A stretch of DNA of 10,373 bases from the NCBI GenBank assembly GCA_002686295.1, contig NZBB01000045.1, positions 1 through 10,373 of the forward strand. The letters run 5' to 3'. Positions 1-6,173 of the stretch are shown piece by piece. The notes under the pieces were generated by a model, which worked only from the letters and a program-made list of their open reading frames with translations, was not told the origin of the DNA and did not search any database. A program made the position numbers and the translations under genes. This stretch comes from Candidatus Woesearchaeota archaeon (GTDB lineage Archaea; Nanobdellota; Nanobdellia; Woesearchaeales; GCA-2686295). Each line of letters opens with the position of its first letter. Within the stretch, counting starts at the first letter, position 1.

Positions 1-560
1 TCCATTACTTTTATTCCTGTTTTGCTGTCAAGATTGCCTGTTGGTTCATCGGCGAGTACAACTTCTGGATTGTTTGATAATGACCTGGCAATCGCAACTC
101 TTTGTTGCTGACCACCGCTCATCTCTGTTGGTTTGTGATTCATCCTATCAGCTAAGTCAACCATTTTTAATAATTCTTCAGCTTTTTTTTCTCGCTCTTC
201 TTTTTGAATTTCTTGAAAAGTCATTGGTAGTATAATGTTTTCTTTAGCAGTTAAGGTGTTCAATAAATTGAATGTTTGGAATATGAACCCTATTTTTTTA
301 CCTCTTATTCTTGCAAGTTGAGATTCTGTTAGGTGAGAAATATCTTTTTTTGATAAGAATATATTGCCTTTTGTTGGTACGTCTAAGCAACCAACCATGT
401 TCATGGCTGTGCTTTTTCCACTTCCAGAAGGACCCATTATTGCTAAGAATTCTCCTTTTTGTACTTTTAATGATAGTCCTCTTAGAGCATGAACTTTAAC
501 TTCTCCAAGAATGTAAGTTTTCCAGACATTTCTTAATTCTATAATTGTTTCCTGCTTCAC
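1..560 (-). CDS. ABC transporter ATP-binding protein, MacB/LolD type (3' end beyond window)
   Basis: This is the nucleotide-binding subunit of an ABC transporter. It would energise a FtsX/MacB-type permease, which is not in the window and may lie beyond the left edge. About 186 residues are visible. They include Walker A GPSGSGKS (43-50), a Q-loop in GFIFQTFN (Q95), the signature MSGGQQQR (147-154), Walker B VVLADEP (167-173; D171, E172) and the D-loop NLDS (176-179). The H-loop histidine lies past the edge. The spacing, the wording NLLNTLTAKENI and the LADEPTGNLDS motif are typical of the LolD/MacB/FtsE branch (o228 family). The start is taken as GTG at 558-560, because an in-frame stop lies a few codons upstream and no ATG precedes the conserved region. 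A TATA-like box about 27 bases upstream suggests a leaderless message. The substrate cannot be told. Confidence 0.93.
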   Translation of the reverse strand, partial: MKQETIIELRNVWKTYILGEVKVHALRGLSLKVQKGEFLAIMGPSGSGKSTAMNMVGCLDVPTKGNIFLSKKDISHLTESQLARIRGKKIGFIFQTFNLLNTLTAKENIILPMTFQEIQKEEREKKAEELLKMVDLADRMNHKPTEMSGGQQQRVAIARSLSNNPEVVLADEPTGNLDSKTGIKVM

Positions 561-580
561 AAAAAATGTTAATTGTTAGA

Positions 581-595
581 TACTTTTAAATATTT
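581..595 (-). promoter_or_regulatory. TATA-like box for the ABC ATPase gene
   Basis: Read on the minus strand the stretch is AAATATTTAAAAGTA, an A/T-rich archaeal TATA-type element. Its centre (about 587) is some 27 bases before the GTG at 560, so transcription would begin at or next to the start codon and the mRNA would be leaderless. It lies in the 35-base gap after the 78-residue gene, so the ABC gene may have its own promoter. In a genome this AT-rich, chance matches are common. Confidence 0.45.
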
Positions 596-832
596 CTAAT
601 AGACAGTAATACAATAATCACAATTGTCGTAGGAGAAAAAGGATTTTTCATAATTTTTATTGTCAAGAAATCTGCAACACTTAGTTAATCCATTATCAAG
701 AATTATTGGTTTTTCAAATATTGTTTTTCCTGTGATGCTATCAAAATTTTCAGTTTTATCATCGTCAATCTTTGCATTTAAAAAAATTATTATGCCAAGA
801 ATGAATGCTATTGCAGGAATTAAATCTTTCAT
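596..832 (-). CDS. Small membrane-anchored protein with CC...CxxC cysteines, function unknown
   Basis: I do not recognise a family. The 78-residue product has one hydrophobic segment (residues about 5-20, after MKD) that could be a signal anchor. An acidic patch DDDKTE and a polar tail follow. The tail carries four cysteines: C52 and C53 as an adjacent pair, then C71 and C74 as CDYC. If the tail is exported, they could form disulfides or bind a metal; which of these is not decidable here. A TATA-like element (851-860) sits about 25 bases before the ATG. The gene lies between the VIT1-like gene and the ABC ATPase, all on the same strand. The continuous frame, the sensible signal-like N-terminus and the clustered cysteines argue for a real gene, but without homologues this stays moderate. 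Confidence 0.6.
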   Translation of the reverse strand: MKDLIPAIAFILGIIIFLNAKIDDDKTENFDSITGKTIFEKPIILDNGLTKCCRFLDNKNYEKSFFSYDNCDYCITVY

Positions 833-850
833 CTTTTCTTATTATCTATA

Positions 851-860
851 GTGTTTATAG
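851..860 (-). promoter_or_regulatory. TATA-like box for the 78-residue cysteine protein
   Basis: On the minus strand this reads CTATAAACAC, centred about 25 bases before the ATG at 832. That is the spacing expected for an archaeal leaderless transcript. It lies in the short gap after the stop of the VIT1-like gene. Called from position and composition only. Confidence 0.4.
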
Positions 861-865
861 TGTTA

Positions 866-1732
866 TTAAATATTTATGTTTAGGAATTTTCTTACTAAAA
901 AACCTATTATAAATGACAATGTTGCAACTCCAAAACTTAATAAAAGCATTTCTAAAAAATGTTTTTTAAAAGATAAGTTTTTAGCAATTGAAGTATAAAA
1001 GTTAAAGATAAATATTATTAGTACAGCAATTATAAAAGTTATTATTAAAGCTTGAATGTAATTCGACATTAAAAGAAATGGTAAAACAAGCGATATGACT
1101 GTTATTATATATGCTAAGCCAGTATATAAAGATGCTTTCAAAGGATTTTTGTTGTTATTTTCTGTTTTTGTTGATAAGTACTCTGAAGCAGCCATTGATA
1201 AAGCTGCAGCAATACCTGTAATTAAAGCTGCAATTCCGACAATCCTTGTGTTTCTAAATGCAAGTGTTAATCCTGCAATTGCACCTGTTAATTCAACTAA
1301 AGCGTCATTTAAACCAAGAACTATTGAACCTGTATATTCAAGTCTTTCTTCATTTAGAAGTTCAATTATTTTCTGTTCGTGTATGTGTTCATCTTCTTCA
1401 ATATTCTTTACTTCAGGTATGGTTTCAGCAATTTTTTTATAGTTCTTTTGAGCTAAGCTTTCTCCTTTCTCCATCAGTTTCAACCCAAAAGTCAATCCCA
1501 GAATTCTTGAAATTAAATAGTACAAAAATATTTTGAATCTTTTTGGTTTAACATCTTCTTTTGTATATATTTTCCAGAAATTATGATGTCTTAGTTCATC
1601 ATTTGATATATGCAATAATATTTCTTTGTTATGGGAATTCTTACTTGTCTTGGCGAGTTTTTTGTAGATTAAATGTTCTGTAAGCTCATTTCTTTGAGCT
1701 TCTAAAAGGATTTTTTTAATATTATCGGTCAT
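866..1732 (-). CDS. Ferritin-like/VIT1 fusion protein (MbfA-like iron/manganese transporter)
   Basis: The 288-residue protein joins an N-terminal ferritin-like (rubrerythrin/Er-type) helical domain to a C-terminal VIT1/CCC1 transporter. Visible metal ligands in the first part are E16 in NELTEH, the pair E46/H49 in DELRHH and the pair E115/H118 in EDEHIHE. These resemble the two ExxH motifs of di-iron carboxylate proteins. From about residue 133 the VIT1 signature begins: GLNDALVELTGAIAGL (140-155) and SMAASEYLSTKTE (179-191). Three further hydrophobic spans follow (about 200-222, 226-247, 260-284). In bacteria MbfA of this architecture exports iron and protects against peroxide, whereas plant and yeast VIT1/CCC1 load vacuoles. 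Iron or manganese export from the cytoplasm is therefore the likely role (inference from family). The ATG at 1732 has a TATA-like box about 26 bases upstream. Nothing looks truncated. Confidence 0.9.
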   Translation of the reverse strand: MTDNIKKILLEAQRNELTEHLIYKKLAKTSKNSHNKEILLHISNDELRHHNFWKIYTKEDVKPKRFKIFLYYLISRILGLTFGLKLMEKGESLAQKNYKKIAETIPEVKNIEEDEHIHEQKIIELLNEERLEYTGSIVLGLNDALVELTGAIAGLTLAFRNTRIVGIAALITGIAAALSMAASEYLSTKTENNNKNPLKASLYTGLAYIITVISLVLPFLLMSNYIQALIITFIIAVLIIFIFNFYTSIAKNLSFKKHFLEMLLLSFGVATLSFIIGFLVRKFLNINI

Positions 1733-1753
1733 TATGTAATATGATTATTAAAT

Positions 1754-1763
1754 TAATATTAAA
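1754..1763 (-). promoter_or_regulatory. TATA-like box for the ferritin/VIT1 gene
   Basis: On the minus strand the region reads TTTAATATTA, centred about 26 bases before the ATG at 1732. It lies just downstream of the tRNA terminator, so the transporter probably has its own promoter. The surroundings are A/T-only over many bases, so the exact box is uncertain. Confidence 0.35.
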
Positions 1764-1786
1764 GTTTTTCGTTATGGAAACTGTAG

Positions 1787-1792
1787 AAAAAA
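1787..1792 (-). terminator. T-run terminator of tRNA-Thr
   Basis: Six consecutive T on the transcribed strand begin two bases after the tRNA discriminator base. Archaeal RNA polymerase terminates at T-runs without needing a hairpin, so this is the likely tRNA 3' end signal. Confidence 0.55.
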
Positions 1793-1794
1793 TA

Positions 1795-1912
1795 AGCCCC
1801 TGGTGAGAATCGAACTCACGACCTGCAGATCTCTAGTCAACCTTTTTTTTGTTTTTGCTTTTTATGAAAGGTTGTTACAAGTCTACCGCAATAGCCGCTA
1901 TGCTACAGGGGC
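1795..1912 (-). tRNA. tRNA-Thr(UGU) with a 45-nt intron at 37/38
   Basis: After removing bases 1831-1875 a 73-nt cloverleaf forms. The acceptor stem GCCCCTG/CAGGGGC has seven pairs, followed by the U8-A9 linker. The D arm is GCAT/TTGC around a loop AGCGGCTA that keeps the invariant GG. The anticodon stem GTAGA/TCTGC encloses loop CTTGTAA, giving anticodon UGU (reads ACA, Thr). The variable loop is AGGTC and the T arm GTGAG/CTCAC has loop TTCGATT. The discriminator is U73, which to my knowledge is usual for archaeal tRNA-Thr. CCA is not encoded and must be added. The D stem has one mismatched position (13/22). A TATA-like box upstream (1936-1950) and a T-run downstream support an independent transcription unit. 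The gene lies between the DUF212 gene and the VIT1-like gene. Confidence 0.95.
1831..1875 (-). other. Archaeal tRNA intron (bulge-helix-bulge type)
   Basis: The intron lies after A37, the canonical archaeal site. Its ends pair as CAACCTTT with AAAGGTTG (8 bp) around a 21-nt, A-rich loop. Outside this stem the exon bases CTTG face CTAG of the intron 3' end, giving a short helix with one T-T mismatch. It is flanked by bulges TA|A and AG|A, which place the two cuts at 37 and 38. This is a slightly relaxed bulge-helix-bulge substrate for the archaeal splicing endonuclease. The intron contains no open reading frame. Confidence 0.88.
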
Positions 1913-1935
1913 TTGTCAATAGCAAATTTGTTGTT

Positions 1936-1950
1936 CTTTAAAAATATTTT
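1936..1950 (-). promoter_or_regulatory. TATA-like box for tRNA-Thr
   Basis: On the minus strand this reads AAAATATTTTTAAAG, centred roughly 29 bases before tRNA nucleotide 1. That is a good fit to an archaeal promoter with a very short 5' leader. It begins right after the stop codon region of the DUF212 gene. Confidence 0.5.
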
Positions 1951-1968
1951 TCTATTTTTCAATGTTTA

Positions 1969-2394
1969 TCAGAATGTGTATGTTATTATTGCACATGCTA
2001 TTCCAAGGAAGAAGCCAACCATAACTTGTTTTGGTGTGTGTCCAACCATCTCACTCAATCTTCTATGAAACATGTTTTCTTTTATTAATAGTTTATTTAG
2101 TATCTTTGCTTCTTCTCCTGTTTCTCTTCTTACTTTCATTGAGTCATTCATAACTATTGTTGTGAATAATGCACATATAACAAAGTAGTATGATAATCCT
2201 GTTTCTATAAGTATGCTCGTTGTTAAAGCGACTGTTGATGATGTATGTGATGATGGCATGCCTCCGTTTTGCAGAAAGGTGCTAAAATCCCATGTGCCTG
2301 TTTTGTTATACTTTCTAATAAGCTTTGCTCCTTGGGCTATTATGAATGCCAATATTATGCTTATAACAATTCTACTTATATCTGTTTCAGTCAA
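1969..2394 (-). CDS. DUF212 / divergent PAP2 family membrane protein
   Basis: The 141-residue protein matches the DUF212 family (divergent PAP2; relatives include bacterial YuiD), which is distantly related to PAP2 lipid-phosphate phosphatases. Visible motifs are GGMPSSH (44-50), which corresponds to the phosphatase PSGH-type motif, then MNDSMKVRRETG (82-93; D84) and EMVGHTPKQVMVG (115-127; H119). Hydrophobic spans lie at about 8-23, 67-82 and 124-141. Activity on lipid or polyprenyl phosphates is suggested by the family relation only; the biochemical function of DUF212 is unsettled. The start is TTG at 2392-2394: an in-frame TAA lies just two codons upstream, no ATG occurs before the conserved core, and GGAAGGAT precedes it as a possible ribosome site. 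It starts 23 bases after the VWA gene, so it is probably the last gene of the MoxR operon. Confidence 0.9.
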   Translation of the reverse strand: MTETDISRIVISIILAFIIAQGAKLIRKYNKTGTWDFSTFLQNGGMPSSHTSSTVALTTSILIETGLSYYFVICALFTTIVMNDSMKVRRETGEEAKILNKLLIKENMFHRRLSEMVGHTPKQVMVGFFLGIACAIITYTF

Positions 2395-2417
2395 TTTTTA
2401 TCCTTCCAGTATTTATT

Positions 2418-3380
2418 TCATGGTTTTCTTTTGAATCTTGTTTGTATTAGTCCCCATTCAAAAAACAGCATTACAAGTGCAATCATTATTAAGCCCAATC
2501 CCAGATCTATGTGCAATATTGCTTTCTCTGAATCTTCTGAAATCTTTGAGAAAGCATCAACTATGTTTTGATTATTTGCTCCAAAAAAATATTCTCCTTC
2601 TGTTTGACTGCTGATATCTTGAAGATTTTTTTCATTGTAAACACTACTTATGTTGTAATATTCTGGCAAGTAACCTAGAGGTTCTTCATTTTTTGTTCCA
2701 GTTCCTATAGTATAAATTATAATGTGATTGTTTTGAGCGTATTCAATTCCTTGTCTTATGGCTTCATTTATGAATGCTCCTGCTGTGCTACTTCCGTCTG
2801 TTAGGAGAATAATTGTTTTTCCTTTCTTTGATTCTGACAATAGATTTGTTGATGTTATCAATGCTCCTGATAAGTCTGTTCCTCCTATTTCTGCAACTTC
2901 CAAGCTTTCAATAGCTCTTTTTACTTCGTCCTTATTTTTTGTTAGTGGTTTGTTGATGAATGTTATTCCTGAAAAACTTACAACTCCTATTTTTGCGTCT
3001 GATTCAAGTAAGTCAACGAATTTTATTGCGTGTTGCTTTGCAGATTCTAATCTTGTTGGTTGAAGGTCTTCAGTTGTCATTGAAGCACTTATATCTATGG
3101 CTATTACAAAGTTGTTGTTATTGCTGTATCCTTCATACCATAGTGTTGCACCTGCAACAGCAAAGATGCTTAATGTAACTATTATTAGTCTTGTTGTTAG
3201 TAGAAAAATGTTTTTTGTCAAGAGTTTTTTCCCAGTTACTCTTCTTATTGTTTCAAAGTTTGCAAACATCAATGCTTTTTTTCTTGAATGTTTTAAAAGG
3301 TAGAAATGGCTTGCTATTATTAAAGGAATAGTTAAGAGCAACCATAAATACATTGGATGTGTAAATGCTATTTCAGCCAA
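2418..3380 (-). CDS. Membrane-anchored VWA-domain protein, BatA-like
   Basis: The 320-residue protein has the layout of BatA/aerotolerance-type proteins. It has two N-terminal membrane spans (about 11-29 and 57-81), a von Willebrand factor A domain (about 90-275) and one C-terminal span (about 292-313) before a basic tail RFKRKP. The metal-binding MIDAS site is complete: D96-I-S98-A-S100, T168 in GGTDLSGA, and D195 in LLTDGSS. The family works with MoxR ATPases and DUF58 proteins in the envelope; the target is not known here. The start is TTG at 3378-3380: a TAA lies in frame upstream, and GGTGATC, an excellent match to the archaeal anti-Shine-Dalgarno, precedes it. A nearby ATG is out of frame. 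The gene starts 21 bases after DUF58 and is followed 23 bases later by DUF212. A second VWA (BatB) or a BatD partner is absent from the window. Confidence 0.93.
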   Translation of the reverse strand: MAEIAFTHPMYLWLLLTIPLIIASHFYLLKHSRKKALMFANFETIRRVTGKKLLTKNIFLLTTRLIIVTLSIFAVAGATLWYEGYSNNNNFVIAIDISASMTTEDLQPTRLESAKQHAIKFVDLLESDAKIGVVSFSGITFINKPLTKNKDEVKRAIESLEVAEIGGTDLSGALITSTNLLSESKKGKTIILLTDGSSTAGAFINEAIRQGIEYAQNNHIIIYTIGTGTKNEEPLGYLPEYYNISSVYNEKNLQDISSQTEGEYFFGANNQNIVDAFSKISEDSEKAILHIDLGLGLIMIALVMLFFEWGLIQTRFKRKP

Positions 3381-3390
3381 AAGATCACCG
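3381..3390 (-). promoter_or_regulatory. Shine-Dalgarno site that fixes the TTG start of the VWA gene
   Basis: On the minus strand the bases before the TTG read CGGTGATCTT. GGTGAT is exactly complementary to the conserved end of archaeal 16S rRNA (AUCACC). With the in-frame stop further upstream, this makes the TTG the only sensible start. It also shows that internal operon genes use leadered initiation. Confidence 0.7.
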
Positions 3391-3401
3391 ATTTCATTTT
3401 T

Positions 3402-4307
3402 TTATTCCATAACTGCCAGTTGTTTGGCTCTTAATTTTACATATTTTAATAATGGTTTAAGGAAGTCTTCATCTGTCCTAACAGATATTACTCCTCCTTT
3501 TGCTCCAAGGAATTTTCTTTTTATCTCTTGTTCCTGTTCTTCAACTGTTTTCTTGAAAATATCTGCATAATCTTTACTGTCTATATGCAGTTTTTCTCCT
3601 GTATATGGGTCTTCAAGTAAAAATTGTCCTGCTTCTTTTGGCAGTTCTTTATCTCTTGGGTCACGAACCATTATTCCCAGTATGTCAGAGTTCTCAGTCA
3701 TCATAGATAAGTAGTGATGCCATCCTTCTTTTAATCCAATAAAATCAGATATAACTATTACTAAGCTTTTATCTGTTAATAATTTTTTTGTCTGCATCAT
3801 TGGTCTTTTAAAATCAAATGGGCCACCATAATTGTCTGGGTTTGATAAATCTTCCAACATTCTAAAATAATTTGCAGTTCCAGTTTGGGGTATTTGTCTT
3901 GTCACTAATCTATCTGTGAATAATCCCATTCCTATGTGGTTTCCTGTGTTTACTATTGAATAAACTATTGAGAATGCTAGTTCTGCAGCATATTCACATT
4001 TTAATTGTTCGATTGATGAGAATAACATGCTGTTGCTGACATCTAAAAGTACAAATATGTGGAAGTTTCTGTATTCTTCATACTCTCTTATAAGAGGTGT
4101 TTTTGCTCTAAGTGTTGCTGGCCAGTCTATCGAACTTGCATCATCTCCATATTCATACTTTCTGAATCCTGTGAATTCTATTCCTTTGCCTTTAAAACTA
4201 GCTGTTAATTCACCTTCCAACACTTTGCTAAGCATTTGTCTTCTTACTTGGAAATTAGTGTCTTTTATCTTGCTTACAAAGTCTAATTTCAGCTCTTTTA
4301 TGGCCAT
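3402..4307 (-). CDS. DUF58 domain protein (VWA-like), MoxR partner
   Basis: The 301-residue protein carries the DUF58 signature: KGIEFTGFRKYEYGDDASSI (41-60) followed by DW, then the tail LIREYEEYRNF (72-82). After it comes a VWA-like fold with D89-V-S91-N-S93 in LLDVSNSM and D188 in VIVISDF. There is no hydrophobic segment, so it is probably cytoplasmic, like the roughly 300-residue DUF58 proteins of Bat operons and unlike the longer membrane-anchored forms. DUF58 genes sit next to MoxR in many bacteria and archaea and are thought to act as adaptor or substrate-recognition partners of the ATPase; direct biochemistry is thin. The ATG at 4307 is 8 bases after the MoxR stop, so the two are almost certainly cotranscribed. 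The gene ends 21 bases before the VWA gene start. Confidence 0.95.
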   Translation of the reverse strand: MAIKELKLDFVSKIKDTNFQVRRQMLSKVLEGELTASFKGKGIEFTGFRKYEYGDDASSIDWPATLRAKTPLIREYEEYRNFHIFVLLDVSNSMLFSSIEQLKCEYAAELAFSIVYSIVNTGNHIGMGLFTDRLVTRQIPQTGTANYFRMLEDLSNPDNYGGPFDFKRPMMQTKKLLTDKSLVIVISDFIGLKEGWHHYLSMMTENSDILGIMVRDPRDKELPKEAGQFLLEDPYTGEKLHIDSKDYADIFKKTVEEQEQEIKRKFLGAKGGVISVRTDEDFLKPLLKYVKLRAKQLAVME

Positions 4308-4315
4308 TTTTTAAA

Positions 4316-5329
4316 TCAAAGAATCGGTACTTTTTTTAATATTTCTTCTATAACCTTTTCAGAAGTAACCCCTTCTGCTTCTCCTTCAAAATTTATTAAT
4401 ATTCTGTGTCTTAAAATATGTCTTGCAACATCCTTTATATCTTGTTGTGTTACATATGTTCTTCCTTTTAGGATTGCATGAGATTTTGAAGCTATGTATA
4501 GACTTATGCTTGATCTTGGTGATGCACCATATTCTATGTACTTGCCTGTTTCAATAGAGTATTTTTCAGGATGTCTTGTCGTATCAGTTATTCTTATTAT
4601 GTATTTGCCTATTTTTTCATCGCAGAAAATTTTCTTCACAAGTTCTTGTCCTTGAGTAATATCTGTCGGGTTTAATATTGGTATAAGGTTGTAGTCTTCA
4701 AATCTTTTTGTACTTATGTTAGTTGTTAATATTTTTAGTTCTTCTTCGTTGCTAGGATAATCCATTATCACTTTGTATAAGAATCTATCTACTTGTGCTT
4801 CTGGAAGTTTGTATGTTCCAAGTTGTTCTAAAGGGTTTTGGGTTGCCATTACCAAAAAAGGGTGAGGAAGTCTGAATGTTTCTTTTCCAATTGTGACTTG
4901 TCTTTCCTGCATTCCTTCAAGCATAGCAGATTGAACTTTTGGAGGGGATCTGTTTATCTCGTCTGCAAGCACAAAATTAGCGAATATTGGACCTTTAACA
5001 GTGTAAAACCCTTTTCCTTCTTCATAAGTTGTTATTCCAAGAATATCTGTTGGTAATAAATCAGGTGTGAATTGTACTCTTGAAAACATACTTCCTGAAA
5101 CTGCTGACAGAGCTCTTATGAGAAGTGTTTTTCCTACTCCAGGTATTCCTTCAAGCAAGACGTGACCATCTGCAAATAATGCTTCAAATAAAGAATTTAA
5201 AACATCTTCTTGCCCAATAAGAATCTTTCTTATCTCAATTTTGGCTTTCGCTATTTTTTCACTTAATTCCTTAACCTCTTTTTCTAATTCTTTGTTTACA
5301 TTAGGTTTTTTTATAGTAACATAAGTCAT
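4316..5329 (-). CDS. MoxR family AAA+ ATPase
   Basis: The 337-residue cytoplasmic ATPase has the full MoxR set. Walker A is GIPGVGKT (61-68). Walker B is FVLADEINR (119-127; D123, E124), followed by the family-typical SPPKVQSAMLEGMQERQVT. Sensor 1 is ATQNP (162-166; N165), the arginine region is PEAQVDRF (176-183), and sensor 2 is GASPRSS (268-274; R272). The length is usual for the family. MoxR proteins act as chaperone-like machines that remodel or mature partner proteins, often metal- or envelope-associated, together with VWA proteins. It is the first gene of the operon continuing into DUF58, VWA and DUF212. Upstream a TATA-like box about 29 bases before the ATG suggests a leaderless message. 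It is transcribed away from the plus-strand gene at 5437, across a 107-base divergent region. Confidence 0.97.
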   Translation of the reverse strand: MTYVTIKKPNVNKELEKEVKELSEKIAKAKIEIRKILIGQEDVLNSLFEALFADGHVLLEGIPGVGKTLLIRALSAVSGSMFSRVQFTPDLLPTDILGITTYEEGKGFYTVKGPIFANFVLADEINRSPPKVQSAMLEGMQERQVTIGKETFRLPHPFLVMATQNPLEQLGTYKLPEAQVDRFLYKVIMDYPSNEEELKILTTNISTKRFEDYNLIPILNPTDITQGQELVKKIFCDEKIGKYIIRITDTTRHPEKYSIETGKYIEYGASPRSSISLYIASKSHAILKGRTYVTQQDIKDVARHILRHRILINFEGEAEGVTSEKVIEEILKKVPIL

Positions 5330-5353
5330 TATTTAATTATAATTATTCTTTTC

Positions 5354-5363
5354 CTATAAAAAG
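5354..5363 (-). promoter_or_regulatory. TATA-like box for the MoxR operon
   Basis: The minus strand reads TTTTTATAGG, centred about 29 bases before the MoxR ATG. It lies in the 107-base divergent spacer that also holds the promoter of the plus-strand gene, so both directions could share regulation. No clear operator palindrome was found between them. Confidence 0.45.
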
Positions 5364-5405
5364 TTTTGTAACTCACTCTATAATAGTAATAAAAAAAACG
5401 AATAT

Positions 5406-5415
5406 TTTATATATT
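5406..5415 (+). promoter_or_regulatory. TATA-like box for the plus-strand helical protein gene
   Basis: The sequence TTTATATATT is a near-textbook archaeal TATA box. Its centre is about 27 bases before the ATG at 5437, which fits a leaderless transcript. It is the clearest promoter in the window. Confidence 0.6.
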
Positions 5416-5436
5416 TGTGCTGTTAATATTCATTCA

Positions 5437-6171
5437 ATGAAAAAAGAGCAAAAAGAGAAAAAAGAAGACAAGTTGAAAAAGAAAGAAAGCGGTGAGAAAG
5501 CAAAAACTGTTTTTAGAAAAGATGTTCTTAAAGAAGTAGATTATCTGCTTTCAAAAAGTTGGATTACTGAAGAAGAAGTTTATAATATGGTTAAGAAATT
5601 CTTGAAAAACTATTTAAAATTAGATTATGAATTTACTAAGGAAGAGCTTTTTCAAGAGTTAAAAGGCATTTATCTTCCTTATACTGTAAGAGCAGATTTT
5701 TTCAAGTTCATAGATAATATATTCTTGTTTGAATACTCTACAGTAAAGTATTCTGATGAAGAGCTTAGATCTTTGCTCGGACAATTCAGGGGTTATATTG
5801 ATTATCTTCTAAAACCAAGCATTGTAGAGAAGTCTACCGCAGGAATTATTTTGTTAAAACGGTTTAAAAGAAAAATAATAAACTATTTAGAATCAGTTTC
5901 TAAACAAAAGCAAAAGACAATTATTGTGGAAAAAGAAGAGGTTGAAAAACAACCAACAGAACTGCAGATTTCAGATTCTAGGGTTGATATGAGTAGTTTG
6001 ATTGAAAAGATTTATTTTAGCATTGATAACAAGGATTTTGAAAGTGCAAAACTTCTTTATAAAAAAGCAATGAATAAGTATCATTTTTTAACTGCTGATG
6101 AAAAGATTTCTTATTATGAAAAATTATTGTCTGTTTATAACAATCTTGAAGAACATTTCTTAGAAGTCTAA
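5437..6171 (+). CDS. Soluble all-helical protein with TPR-like C-terminus, function unknown
   Basis: I cannot assign a named family. The 244-residue protein has no hydrophobic segment and should be cytoplasmic. Residues 1-25 are a highly charged lysine/glutamate tail. About 28-130 looks like a compact helical domain (KDVLKEVDYLL; LKLDYEFTKEELFQELK; then VKYSDEELRSLLGQF). About 140-180 is a charged linker. About 185-240 forms a TPR-like hairpin (IDNKDFESAKLLYKKAMNKY, then SYYEKLLSVYNNLEE). Similar helical cassettes are, as I recall them, common in DPANN archaea. It is the only plus-strand gene, divergent from MoxR and convergent with the giant surface gene, with only 2 bases between the two stop codons. 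A cytoplasmic adaptor for the MoxR/VWA module is possible, since TPR proteins occur in bacterial Bat operons, but this is inference only. Confidence 0.8.
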   Translation: MKKEQKEKKEDKLKKKESGEKAKTVFRKDVLKEVDYLLSKSWITEEEVYNMVKKFLKNYLKLDYEFTKEELFQELKGIYLPYTVRADFFKFIDNIFLFEYSTVKYSDEELRSLLGQFRGYIDYLLKPSIVEKSTAGIILLKRFKRKIINYLESVSKQKQKTIIVEKEEVEKQPTELQISDSRVDMSSLIEKIYFSIDNKDFESAKLLYKKAMNKYHFLTADEKISYYEKLLSVYNNLEEHFLEV

Positions 6172-6173
6172 AA

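Noticed and set aside
41..235. Plus-strand open frame at the left edge
   Set aside because: It is antisense to the conserved ABC ATPase motifs (signature and Walker B), which prove that the minus strand is coding.
1095..1442. Plus-strand open frame of 115 codons opposite the VIT1-like gene
   Set aside because: It lies entirely inside the well-supported ferritin/VIT1 gene, has no recognisable motif or promoter and is explained as an antisense shadow.
1831..1875. Homing endonuclease or small RNA gene within the tRNA intron
   Set aside because: The intron is only 45 nt, has no open frame and is explained by a single 8-bp stem with an A-rich loop.
2758..3063. Plus-strand open frame of 101 codons opposite the VWA gene
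   Set aside because: Antisense to the MIDAS-bearing VWA domain; the composition reflects the complementary strand and there is no start signal.
5330..5436. Riboswitch or operator in the MoxR/5437 divergent spacer
   Set aside because: The two TATA-like boxes fill most of the space and I found no convincing palindrome or structured leader.
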